DNA from: Isoetes taiwanensis
Lineage: Eukaryota; Streptophyta; Lycopodiopsida; Isoetales; Isoetaceae
Assembly (NCBI GenBank): GCA_021234155.1
Contig: JAJEKV010000307.1
Coordinates: 1 to 64,000 of the forward strand
Length of the DNA stretch: 64,000 bases
Reading direction: 5' to 3'
Shown here: positions 11,850 through 22,403 of the stretch, piece by piece
How positions within the stretch are numbered: position 1 is the first letter of the stretch
How the letters are laid out: every line of letters starts with the position of its first letter
Notes under the pieces: generated by a model
The model's database searches: none
The model's input: only the letters and a program-made list of their open reading frames with translations
What the model was told of the DNA's origin: nothing
Program-made: the position numbers and the translations under genes

Positions 11850-11960
11850 CCTCGAATGGCTATGGCGCTTCCAACATGGCGCCTTCCAACATGCACCTTC
11901 GAATGGCTATGGCGCCTTTTCAACATGCGCCGAATGGCTATGGGCTTTTCGGCATGCACC
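11850..11960. repeat. Short tandem repeat CGAATGGCTATGG
   Basis: CGAATGGCTATGGCGCCTT and its variants occur three to four times about 40 bp apart, interleaved with CAACATGCGCC/CAACATGGCGCC. It is probably a local slippage array. Confidence 0.6.
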
Positions 11961-12134
11961 TTGTGCATGCTGCCTCGCTTTTAGTGGTGATCCAACCACG
12001 ATCCAGTCCCGGTCGCGGCGGCCTCCCTGGATTCGACCAGGCCATATGCCGCATGCAGAAATGCGACCTTGTAGCTCCTGCCTGGCAGACATCTGTAAAC
12101 CAGTATTCGGCCGCTCCTTGTTCCCTCCAGAAAA

Positions 12135-12410
12135 ATGCCTCTGCTTGGCTATGGCGATACCAAATCCGGCAATGGGCGCCCTGCGGCACATGGAGTAGAG
12201 TATGCTTTTGGCGCCCATGAATACTCGCTAGTTCGAAGTCGCTTTTGGATTAGTATTTCGAAGGGAATATTATTGGAAACAACTGATTTGGGGCTGGATG
12301 AGGTAAGAGAATTCATTGAGCATCTGTCTTTGCGGTATACAGGGGATTCTTACCATCTGATTACAAATAACTGCTGTTTAGTTACAAATAACTGCTGTTT
12401 AGGGTTTCAG
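12135..12410 (+). pseudogene. Desumoylating isopeptidase (DeSI/PPPDE)-like fragment
   Basis: The frame shows HGVEYAFGAHEY (His near 12189), then DEVREFIEHLSLRYTGDSYH and ITNNC (Cys at 12372-12374). This is the core of plant PPPDE-fold desumoylating isopeptidases: the catalytic His precedes GVEY and the catalytic Cys sits in YHL..NNCNHF. The expected NHF after the Cys is missing; instead a 21-bp tandem duplication repeats ITNNCCL/VTNNCCL. Upstream coding for the N-terminal strand is absent. It is most likely a captured or decayed fragment. A single exon of a real gene remains possible if splice sites lie nearby. No domain beyond the PPPDE core is visible. Confidence 0.6.
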
Positions 12411-13970
12411 CTTATCAACCACAGGCGATTCTTACGGATTTGTGAGCTAAAAGTTCTTACCATCATCATCTTATCGTTGCAAATTTGTCGATCCGTAAAG
12501 GGAGTGTCACCGTCTAATCCTCTAAGCCCATGATGATGGTATGCAAGAAGCAATTCAATCTAACAAGTTTCTCTCTCGGAAGCTAACGATGATATGCAAG
12601 GATATCCAAATGTGAGTACAGAGGTCGCCTTGATTACAAATATTTTAGATTGTACTTGTTTTACTGTCTTGATTCGGGACACAAATATCCAAATATTTGA
12701 ACTGTGTCAAGTATTTTTGCACGAATAAAGAATTTGAAGTTTGATCATATCGTCATTTTACGTTCTTGGCGTATAGAAACGCCGTTCAAGATAGCTCGAG
12801 AATTATGAGTAACTTCTATATGCTCGGGGTTTCATATATAGCTCATCGCGCTTTCGGACGGGCCATCAACGCGTGTTAAAATTTTGATCTCTAACTCGTT
12901 AAATTTCGATGTAACTTCTATTGCAATAATAAATTTGATTGTAACCGATTGTTTTTCACAACAATAATTATTGAAATTTGGCCTCTAAAACATGGGTTCA
13001 ATTCTTAAATTTGGATAGGCTTAAATTGAATAAACAAGAAAGAATAATAAAATGATGGTGATGTCATGTTTAAAATAAAATATGATTATATTGCCTTCTA
13101 GATTCTAGTGAATCTTTTGGATTTTTTTTTTTTTTTTTTTTTACAATATATGCCACATGTCATTACATAATTGGTTAGACATATTAAAAACAACATTTAA
13201 TTTTTTTTTTTATATGTCATAATAATGCTTTTTATTTAAAAATAACTTTAGTAACTACATACCATATTGTGTAAAAACAATATACTTAATTTTTTCTCAA
13301 AAAGACCATTGTAGATTTTTTTTTTTAAATTACCTATATTTTCATGAGGAAAACAATAATGGAAAACAATGGCACCTCTTAAAAAACTACATATGGAGAC
13401 AAGATATCAACATATAGAAAATTGGAAACATTTGAAAACAACAATTATTTTTAAAATAATAAATATGAATTTCTTGAAAATTACATATCCTTTTTTGGGA
13501 AAACAATGTCGACTTTAAAAAACTACAAGTGGAGAAAACAAAACAACACAAGTGGAGATCACAAAACAACACATATTGAAAAGGAAAAAATAGCTATTTT
13601 TTTTCGGTTTTTCACGTGTACTAATATTTAAACCTACATGTGTTTTTTGGAAGATAAACAACGCGTGGCTCCTTAAAAAAACAGCAAGTAAGAAAAAAAC
13701 TACACGTCGAAAAAGTTCAGTAAAAACAACAGTGAAAAAAAGGACACGTTGACAAAAAAACAAAAAAGTGCCAGAAAAACCACCGTGGGATTTTTTTCCA
13801 AAAAACCACTGTCTCTTTGTGCAAATCCGGATAAACGGGCCACGTGGACTTTTGGGGCCATTTTGGTGTTGTTTTTGGCATAAAACAACACTTCCGTACA
13901 AGTAAAAAACAACTGTGGACCAAAATTCGGGGTCAGTGTGAAAGTTCTTGGCCTTGAAAAAAAATTCTTG
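12411..13970. other. A/T-rich intergenic sequence with homopolymer runs
   Basis: There is a T run at about 13121-13142 and several shorter T runs to 13330. From 13360 to 13920 A-rich phrases such as ACAAAACAACACA recur. Minus-strand frames of up to 128 codons are low-complexity Phe/Lys-rich and not credible proteins. Confidence 0.5.
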
Positions 13971-15434
13971 GAGTATAAGAAAGCACTTAATGGAACAAAG
14001 TGGTCAGGTTACGCATTTATATTTAGAGAATGATATCCACTTAAATTATGGCAGATTGAAGAATTGATTGGCCAATATTGAACAATGTTATCCATCTTAT
14101 GGATAATGAAGAAGAAGAAGATGAATAGAGGAATAACATATTTAATCGTGGTAGTAGGTAAACCATGAAGTTGAACGAAAGAATTGTCAGATAAAGCCCA
14201 GACATGAGATAAAGGCAGAGGGGAATGTATAGACATGGGGAAGTGCCAAATCTTAGAATGTAATAGAAGAGTTGTATGCACATCTAGTAATGGTGCTTCC
14301 ATGTATCGTAATTATTTGGCATGCTAGAAGTGATTGTAGATTAAAGGAGGAATGGTGATTGCATTAGTTGATTAAGGATATAGTCAAAGGATTGAAGTTG
14401 TGAACGAAATACATGAAGTAAGAGCTTCATTGAAATTAACGGCAATTGATGCCTATAAAATCTTGTTGAAAGACTAACCAGTGTGATGGGGTAATATGTA
14501 TGGAAGTAGGCTAAATATAGAGGTCAAGTGTATAGGCTAGGATACTTCAATGTCATTGGATGAACTCGTAGAGAAATTCTCTGTACCATGGGTTATAATT
14601 CTTATGGGATGCCTTGTATCAACTTAAGTATGTTACCTAGCTATAAGATACCCAGACTGGGGGACTTGATTATGTATTTTGCTTGTTAATTTTTGGATTT
14701 GGCCACCCAAGAAGTCATGAGAGATTACATATCTAGTTCGACCCGAGTTCTCTTTGGAATGGTGGGTTTTTTTTTCTATGGCACGTACCTTCTTTATGAA
14801 AAGTTGCATTAACTGCATTACGTTTATTATATTGAATTGGATATGTATGTTCCTCTTTTCCGTTTGTTGTTATTGATGCATAGAGTATACTCAATGTTAT
14901 TAATATTTGAGTTAGTTCTAGACTCGGCGGTATGTTAAATTGAATGTTAGAAGGGTCATGCATTGGAACTATCTAATATGTATCTTTCCTTTGGCTTAAA
15001 TTACTTGTATGAAGCTAGCTTTGAACTTTCAAGTTTGAAGAGGCATCATCTTGGATTGGAAGGCTAAGCAATTGTGTTTGACAAGGATGGGTCAGTTCTG
15101 AGGGACAAAATTGTATTCATTTGGGAGTATGTTGAATTGAGGATTAAGATGTGAAGACATAAAGGGAAGAGATCGGGGGAATTAAGGAGGCAGACTATAA
15201 CCAAAATTTAGATCAATGGTTGGGTTTGTTCCAAGGAAGATGTCACAAAGGAAGATATAAACTAGATAACTTATGAGTGCTCTAAGATGCACCCATGAGG
15301 ACATGGGCTGAATTTTTGGAGGAGAGGTTGTAACGGACCTAGCAACCTAGCACCAACATTAAGACGTAAGTAACGTTGCCATTATATAAGAGTGCATTTT
15401 CAATGGTAAAATAAATGATTATGTGCTAGGAATA
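13971..15434. other. Possible degraded retroelement, not identified
   Basis: No long frame survives. Near 15325 the purine-rich GGAGGAGAGG is followed by TTGTAACGGACC, which looks like a polypurine tract next to an LTR start of a plant Ty3-type element, but I cannot identify integrase coding upstream or a paired LTR. Treat as unexplained A/T-rich sequence. Confidence 0.25.
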
Positions 15435-15496
15435 CATGCATGCAATGTGTTCATGCATGCAATTTGTGCATGCATGCAGCGTGTGCATGCATGCAA
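15435..15496. repeat. Four ~17-bp tandem repeats of CATGCATGCA
   Basis: CATGCATGCAA recurs at 15435, 15452, about 15469 and 15486. The core is the RY/Sph motif bound in plants by B3-domain transcription factors, but here it is more simply a short tandem array of palindromes. Confidence 0.8.
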
Positions 15497-15911
15497 GGGC
15501 ATTGCTAGGTTCTATAAGCGCAACAATATTATTCTTGATTTCTTGGGAAGGAGTTTTCCATGAGATCAGATTGCACCAGATTGATCAGAATTAGATCGAG
15601 GAGAAAGAGCAAAGTATTTCCAGGTGGGGGTCAAGTCTTACATCTGGGGTTCTTGCGATGTCTATGTTTTGATTGACGTAGTTTGGGAAAACTTAATGAG
15701 CTTTGATGATGGTTTGTAGCCTCATGAAGTTATAGACCATTTTGGAGAATCAAACTCATGAGACAAGAGGTTGAGGAAGAGCCTCTTCCAATTGTGGAAC
15801 CGAGGAAAGAAAGAAGAAGGCCAAAGAAAAGAACAAGAAGGAAATTGAGGTAGAAGAGTAGCACCGGCCTCTGCCGCTTGTTAGAAGGCAGAGAAGATTA
15901 AGAGGTGAGAC

Positions 15912-16320
15912 TTACAAAAGAGGTTTTGTGTCATTTTCTCTGTTAAACAATTGTACCTGGTACCAAAAGTAACTCAAACTGTTTACTATCAAAGGAAACA
16001 TGCTAATCTGCATGGAGTTATTTGCCATGGAAGTTTGCATAAAGACAGTGTTGGCACTAGGTACGAGCTTGCACCATGGCTTTCCAAAGCTACAAAGGAT
16101 TGGTTGAGGAATTTCTTGGCAGAAGGTCACTCATGTAGGGAGGTTATGAGGATGCTGCAAATGTTTGGGGAGCTAGCAAGGACAGGGATGTCTTTGTAGA
16201 CATGGATAACATCCATAATACGCATGATGAGGTGGCCAGGGGGATTTGGAAGCGACATAACAATGTTACTCTTAGTGTAAGGATGTGGGTAGACTAAAGG
16301 AGCCCCCTTCCACCATGGAA
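15912..16320 (+). pseudogene. Transposase-like fragment (possible MULE/SWIM-type N-terminal region)
   Basis: Frame 15951-16199 gives HGSLHKDSVGTRYELAPWLS then KATKDWLRNFLAEGHSCREV. A different frame downstream gives FVDMDNIHNTHDEVARGIWK and VTLSVRMWVD. This layout (a short helical domain followed by a D-I-.N...E....H...SV..W segment) recalls the region ahead of the catalytic core in SWIM-type, MULE-like transposases of seed-free plants. That is my recollection rather than a search result. The frame is broken near 16190 and the catalytic core is absent, so only a remnant could be present. Confidence 0.4.
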
Positions 16321-16391
16321 TTATGACAAGCTTCACATCAAAAATGATGAAGAGCTAGATTGAAAGGTAGCCCGATACTAAACTTGAGTTG

Positions 16392-18021
16392 TGTGACGTT
16401 CCAGGGAAATATATGCTATAAATACGTATATTTCCGGTCCGTCACTATAGAAGTCTACTTCGTAGCCTTGTATACGTTAGGAAGTGGCATGGGTGCATAT
16501 CTAAGTTAAGTATATAACTTAGATAACCTTAGGATAAGGCCCATGTTCCACATGGTCCTATCCTATTGGGCAACTGCCACATGGCCATGCCCCATTGGAG
16601 CCACGTGTCATCAAATGTGGACCCTAACCTATATTAACCAAACCCCAACCCTATACCTCTTTTCCTGGCCCTAACACCCTAGGAACCTTCTTCGCACTCG
16701 AAACTCCGTTTCGAGCGTCGTTTGCTGTGGCATAGCCTAGTACAGCAGCCCCCAGAGTGCGTGCACGATCTTGGAGTGAGCGCGGCATCGATCGCTTTGA
16801 GGACCATGGAGACGCCAGAAATGGGAGGGAGCGCTTCGGGAGCAGGTATTTGGAGTAGTGTTCTTAGTAGTTCATCTGGAAGTTAGCACTCCAGATGAGT
16901 TAGTAGTTCATATCTAGAGTAGAGCCATCCTAGAACCCTTACGCAACACCTTTAACCCTAATCAAGGAACCCTAACTTTAAGTTAGATATGTATGATTAG
17001 GTTAGACGTTATTCTGATGATTATCATGATATGAAATTGTGTGATGATGGTTGATCATGTTTGCTCCTCTTGTATTGGGGAGGGGGGATAAAGACCTAGT
17101 AGCCTTACTTAGTAATGCTCCTAGTTAGACCCTTTAGTTCCTATTATTATGCGGCCTGTGCATAGGAACCATCGGGCTACGAGGGCTATGATGTGACTCA
17201 ACACTACATAATGGGGCTAGAGGAGATACAGAGGGAGGGTCCCTGCTGAGCGTGGCTACTGGGGACCCCATAGCGGGCTAGGCTTATGGCCGGTCACTTC
17301 GTGTGGGCCGGGCATGGGTCCGACACCTCCTGAGGCAATGGTGTTGCCTTGCCTCTCAAGAGCTGCAGGTGTTGGCCTGGCTCTTGTTTTGGGGGGTTAA
17401 GTCGTGGAGGAATCGTGTATCGCCACGATTCTCTAGCCGCCCGTGGAACCTCTAGACCTTGGGAAGGGGAGATGCAACCCTTCCTGCCTCGACGGACCGG
17501 GGAGATGCAACCTGGAGTAGTCTCGATGGGTGATGCCATGAGATTGCGTATTCGGAAGGCTAGAGTCATGCCAGAGCCCTATCTAGCCCATCTGCAAAGT
17601 ATGCACAGGAGGGGCGAATGGAGTGGTCAACCCTAGCCATTGTCTATAGCCAGCCCCGCCATTGTTATGACTCGGTCTGCTCTATCTTGAGGCCTAGCCA
17701 TCAGTCTACCTCCCCATGAGTCTGAGCCTTGGGTAGGAGCTCTCATATTTTACAGTATATGTTTGTCTCTGTGTAGCTATGGATATGTGGATGTGCTACA
17801 CTTCGAGGTAGTATGATGTATTGTTATTGCTAGTTCTGACGTTGTTTATGCTTCTGCTGTGATAGGAGCCCATAGGGGAAGGGCGTGCAAGACACCTTCG
17901 TGTCCCCTTCCTGCATTAGGAACACCTTAGAGTGCGGGATAAACGGAGGGCCCGTGCGGTCGAAGGACCAGATGGGGGATTTCCTACGGAATGTACGGCC
18001 GGGCGCCGTATATTTTGTACA
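16392..18021 (+). mobile_element. LTR-like sequence (TGTGACG...TTGTACA)
   Basis: The segment starts TGTGACGTTCCAGG and ends TTGTACA. The nucleotide after that is followed at once by TGGTATCAGAGC, the classic primer-binding site for initiator methionine tRNA of plant LTR retrotransposons. That placement makes 16392-18021 (1630 bp) a good 5' LTR candidate, framed by TG...CA. I found no second copy downstream in the window, so element limits and superfamily are unresolved. Confidence 0.55.
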
Positions 18022-18022
18022 A

Positions 18023-18034
18023 TGGTATCAGAGC
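18023..18034 (+). promoter_or_regulatory. Primer-binding site complementary to initiator-Met tRNA
   Basis: TGGTATCAGAGC is the standard 12-nt site used to prime reverse transcription in many plant LTR elements. Its distance of 1 nt from a TTGTACA terminus supports the LTR call. Confidence 0.65.
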
Positions 18035-18586
18035 GATGTTCTTGGTTGACCAATAACTAACACTAACCATGCCCTTAGTAAGTAGTCTAACATGTATAAT
18101 AGGGTGTGGAATGAAAATTCCCACCATGGAACCTCGAAAATAGGGGGAAATTTTTTCTCCTAGGTAGTGGGTCCGTAAGAATAGGCTAAGTTGTTAGATG
18201 GGGGAAAAAGAATGAGTCAAATTAACATTCTAGTAAAATTGGAGTGGAAATTATGCATTAGCATCAGATTTCATCCAAAATGGGTTGAAGAATCATCCCA
18301 ATCCGAGACCGGGGTGAAAATGGCGCAAATTCATAATTGATACTTCAAACCATTAGGAAAATTCGAATTTCATGGTATAATACAGCATTAACCATATACT
18401 AATAAATAGGTATATTGAGATAATTAATGAGGGGGGCTAACTAATAGGGCTATTAATGGTAGGAGAATATTCCCTAAAGCGTCTTCCTTTTAAATATCTT
18501 CTTGCCACCCCATTTTCTCCCTAACCTTGCCTAAACCTCCCCCTTGATAATCAGCTTAACGTAATCCGTTTTCCTGACCGTAAGAT

Positions 18587-19682
18587 ATGGCACACACCAA
18601 ATGCACTGCCAGAAAGTTTAGCCCAAGGCATACACCCTCCATGGCGGCAGCAGCAGCAGGTCCGGGCAAGAAGATCCCCGAGCATCTTCGGCCGGGCAGG
18701 GAGGAGGAGTCCATCCAGCTCCACGGACGACACTATTCACGCCTCCCAGGAGGAAGCCCAGAGCAGCTCTTCTGTGGAGACGCAGCGGATGGACGAGACC
18801 GTTCCACTTCGGTCCGCTGTTCGACCAGGAGAAGGAGTAGCAGGAGCACTAGCAGCAGCACGAGGTTGGCACCTCGAGCAAGAAGAAGGGGAAGGAGAAG
18901 GTGGCGGAGTGGCCCAGAGGAAGAAGAGGGAGCGAGAGAAGGATGCAAGGAGGAGGGAGAAAAGGTCCAAGAGGGACCAGGACCGCCCAAGGGGGACGGT
19001 CCACATCGAAGAACCTCGTCGGGATCTCACCGACGAGGAGGAGGAGGAGGAGGAAGAAGAGAGCGGGGAGGACGGGCAGGAGCAGGAGGAGCCCGAGCAA
19101 GATGCGGGGGAGCCATCAGACCCCAACGCCCGCCCACCATACCCCAAATAGCCCAAGCCACCGAAGGTGGTGAAGAAGCAGAAGGTGGGCGAGCGGGAAT
19201 TCACGTTGAAACAAGATCGTGAATTTCAGCGTCGCAAGAAAGTGTACTAGGAGTACTTCTATAGGTGGAAGAGGTACAATGATTGGTATTGCAAGCAGAA
19301 CGTACAGAAGTACGTTAAGGGTGGGCGGTCGAAGAACCAACCCAAGCCGCCACCGCCAAGACCAGAGCCACCAAAGAAGGTGCACCACGGGCCCAACTCT
19401 AGGCATGCCCATGTGTTCCGAGAGATTAAGCACTTCCAGCAGTGCATTAATCTCCTCATCAGGAAGGCGCCGTTCAAACGGCTCCTTCGGGAGATTATGC
19501 AGGAGTTCCGGGCGAACTACAGGGTGACACCCTTGATGGTCCGGGCCCTGCAGGAGGCATCAGAGACGGAGCTGATCTAGCTCTTCGAAGAAGGCAACCT
19601 CTGTGCAATCCACGCCAAGCGGGTGACGGTGATGCCAAAGGACCTGCACCTGGCGAGAAGGATCCCCAAGGAGAAGCCTTGA
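18587..19682 (+). pseudogene. Histone H3-like protein with long acidic/basic insert, broken
   Basis: The C-terminal third is a clear histone H3 fold: FREIKHFQQCINLLIRKAPF, LLREIMQEF, then [20 protein letters not shown] and LARRI, ending at TGA 19680-19682. An ATG at 18587 in another frame gives MAHTKCTARKF and later GKKIPEHLRPG, echoing the canonical H3 tail (ARTKQTARK and KKPHRFRPG). Between tail and fold lies an insert of roughly 230 residues rich in E, K and R. The fold's frame is interrupted by three stops, all TAG (19149, about 19248, 19578), and a frameshift separates tail and fold near 18700. Canonical H3 is 136 residues, so this is a divergent or captured H3. It sits 565 bp after the primer-binding site, where gag would be expected. 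CENH3-like or TE-borne H3 are both possible. Confidence 0.7.
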
Positions 19683-19920
19683 AGACCTCCAATTTTGTAA
19701 ACTATATAAATATAAGTTTTTCCCTATATATTTTACTCATTATCTATAAAAGTCCTTTTTTCTCTGTAAATTAACCTCTCCCTTGATATGATAGTATTCT
19801 TGTATGAATTAAATGTGAGTAGAATCCTTTGTATCATAATTAAAATGCTTAGAATTGTTTAATTAGCATAAAATTTTAGCATAGAAATCAAAATTTAGCT
19901 CAAAATTAGCCGACACGGGC

Positions 19921-20368
19921 GAGTCCGCGCCAAACGCCTCTGCGTTCGCGACGCAGGCCCATTTCGCGTGAACCCATTCTCGATTTTGGGGCAAATTGGT
20001 CTAAACTTTGTGCAAAAAGATAGTAGAATGCTTAGAATTTGCTAGAAATCTAGTTTAGCACTTAAACTTGGCCAAAAACATCCAAAAATAACAAAAATCA
20101 GCTGACCCGGATGAGTCCGCGCCAAACGCCTCTGCGTTCGCGACGCAGGCCCGTTTCGCGCGAACCCATCCGAGTACCTTGAAATTGCACTTCTAGATGT
20201 CCAATTAGCATGAGATAAGTTTCTAGTTAGTTTAGAATTGATCCAAATAGGTAAATTAGCATCTTACAACCCTTAGAAACGTTTAGTTTTCTTAGAAATT
20301 GGCCAAACCGGGTGAGTCCACGCCAAACGCCTCTGCGTTCGCGACGCAGACCCTTTCGCGCGAACCCA
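19921..20368. repeat. Three G+C-rich ~55-bp cores spaced ~195 bp apart
   Basis: GCCAAACGCCTCTGCGTTCG followed by CGACGCAGGCCC and TTCGCGCGAACCCA occurs at about 19921, 20113 and 20314 (192 and 201 bp apart). The surrounding A/T-rich spacers are much more diverged. CTGCGT-TCGCG-ACGCAG forms a hairpin in each core. Confidence 0.85.
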
Positions 20369-20669
20369 CTCGAGTTGACCCATTTTTGACATGGATTGGC
20401 CAAACTTGACCCAACGAACTGTCATGTAGTGTTTCTTGCTTTGTTTTGCTTAGATTTGCACTTCATGGTACCTTATTTGGAGATCCATAGCCTTAGAACA
20501 AAGGTCTGTCAGATCAAGCACCCTTGTGCACGGAAGCCGATGCAACCCTAGTCTATAAAAGGGGGCCTCAGTTGCCATTTTCTCTTCACCTAGATTGCTC
20601 TCACCATCTTAGGCGATTTTGCAGACCCCCATCAGTTCTTCCAAGCCATCTTACATCCACCTCTGCTCA

Positions 20670-21279
20670 ATGGCGCCCACCAACTTTGTTCGATGGTACG
20701 ACAGTGCCAACCACGTTCGTGATTTCCCCGCTGAAGAGGCCTTCCACGTGTTTGATCACCTCTTTGACCTCCATGCAACCCTGACTAGGACCCCTTACCT
20801 TACTACACTGATATAGTTTGCCAGTATGACCAGTAGATCTTACCCTGGGAAGTTAGCCTTCCACCTAGGGGAGAAAGTGGGTATCCTTAGATTCGCTGAG
20901 CCAAGCTATAGGGGGTTGGGGTTGGGGGATCCAGAGGCAAGGGGCAACTATGGGATAGGACGAGGGACATGCCCGACAACATGACTTGTAGAGCCCATAG
21001 GCACAGGTATGTTTTGGCACACGCGGCTCTCGCTCTATTCATGTAGTATAAGGCAGTCAACAAGGTGGGGGAGCCTTCGATCCAGTCTTTGGACCTAGCG
21101 CCACTCAATACAAGAATAGAGCAAGGCCAGATACTTGAGATACGTCTAAATGGTTTTGTCCAGTTGGTTAAGGGCATGTCGATTAGGAACGTTACATATT
21201 GGGTAGAAAGGGAAAGGCATCGGCATTTGTTATTTAAGTGGCAAGCATCTGCGACCACATCTGCGACCAGACCCTGCAA
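20670..21279 (+). pseudogene. Unrecognised broken reading frame
   Basis: An ATG at 20670 begins MAPTNFVRWYDSANHVRDF and runs to a TAG at 20814. The same frame then resumes with FASMTSRSYPGKLAFHLGEK and is later broken by more stops and shifts. The composition looks like a real globular protein that has decayed. It lies downstream of the H3-like frame and may belong to the same mobile unit. I do not recognise the family. Confidence 0.4.
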
Positions 21280-22393
21280 GAATCCTGCACTAGCTAATTC
21301 ATCTATCTACAATCAACAACCTTGTCCTACCTTTTGCAGTTTCCCCTGGCCATCAAGAAGATGACCTCATAGAAAGGCACAATGAAAATCAAAAGACCCA
21401 ACATATTTTTGCAAACTGTCATTAAAAGAAAAGAATTATTAGCATTTAACAATGGTTACTTAAATGCAATTCCCATCATGACGACTATATACCAAATCCC
21501 CACGACCTAGAACAAGCCAAACAAAGGATTAAATAAGATCTTGATATTAAGGTACACAATTTTTTGTTCGCTTTTGGACATTTAACAACAATTTTGCCAT
21601 CTCCAAAGCATCCGTGCACTTTATATATCATTTATCTCTTACAATCATATCCGGGCGTAGTCCCACTCGAAGACTTTAACTATTTTACAAATGTCGAATT
21701 GTTCGACATGTGTAAGATCTCTCTTGAGCATCATTTGGACCTTCTGCTCCTTTCTATGTCCAATGCTCACTAATACATTTGGGTTGTAGTTACATCCTCG
21801 CAAAGCAAAGTCAAGGAGCATCTTGAAAATGTATCCCAATGGATACACGTCACATATGCCATAGCACAGACAATCTCTCTTGCAGTTTATATAATATAGT
21901 ACGATCCAACAATCTATAGAGATGCAGTGGTTTAGGGGTAAGACTTTGGATTCTTTTAGGAATAGAATAAAATGTGCATTCTTTTGTTTACTTGTGACAT
22001 AAGATGGTTTTTTCCTGATATTCCAAAGTGATGCATTTCTGAGAGCAGTAGTTGGATGGCAAAGGATTTAGACATTTGACTCTTGTTGAAAGCTCTAAAT
22101 GCTTTGGTGTGATAGCCATGTCTTTTGTGTGATTTGAATGCCTACCCTAACTTACAAATACAAGAAACTTATCGCGGCGGCCAAGGCCGCCGCGAACGTT
22201 TCTCTTTCCCAGCCCATAAGAAATGGCCTAACGTGCAACATCCCACTATTCTACCAAGGTGAATAAGTTTTTTTCCTTTAAAATCGCAATGACTTAAAAG
22301 TAATGTTTAAGTTCTCTTCATCAATCAAATTTGCTGAACATCTTCAATTAATCTTGGTGATTTATAGATATCACAGCAAGTCCAATCAAAAGA
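21280..22393. other. No recognisable gene; one strong G+C hairpin
   Basis: Short frames only. At 22173-22194 CGCGGCGGCC is followed, after AA, by its exact reverse complement GGCCGCCGCG, a 10-bp stem in otherwise A/T-rich DNA. Confidence 0.45.
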
Positions 22394-22403
22394 TGCCACA
22401 TAC

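Noticed and set aside
13515-13923. Minus-strand frames of 68-128 codons
   Set aside because: Low-complexity Phe- and Lys-rich translation of A-rich DNA.
18733-19204. Minus-strand frames of 83-155 codons opposite the H3-like insert
   Set aside because: They are Ser/Leu-rich antisense shadows of the GAG/GAA-rich coding strand.
18587-19222. 211-codon frame in the first frame of the H3-like gene taken as the whole protein
   Set aside because: After about residue 40 it becomes an R/S-rich shadow of the acidic insert coded in the other frame; the H3 fold lies in the frame of 18774-19682.
19149-19580. Stop-codon readthrough or a variant genetic code in which TAG is sense
   Set aside because: The intact gene at 54902-58809 and other pseudogenes use ordinary stops, and a frameshift also breaks the H3-like gene.
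21915-21945. tRNA-like A box (GTGGTTTAGGGGTAAGAC)
   Set aside because: No B box or cloverleaf can be formed nearby.
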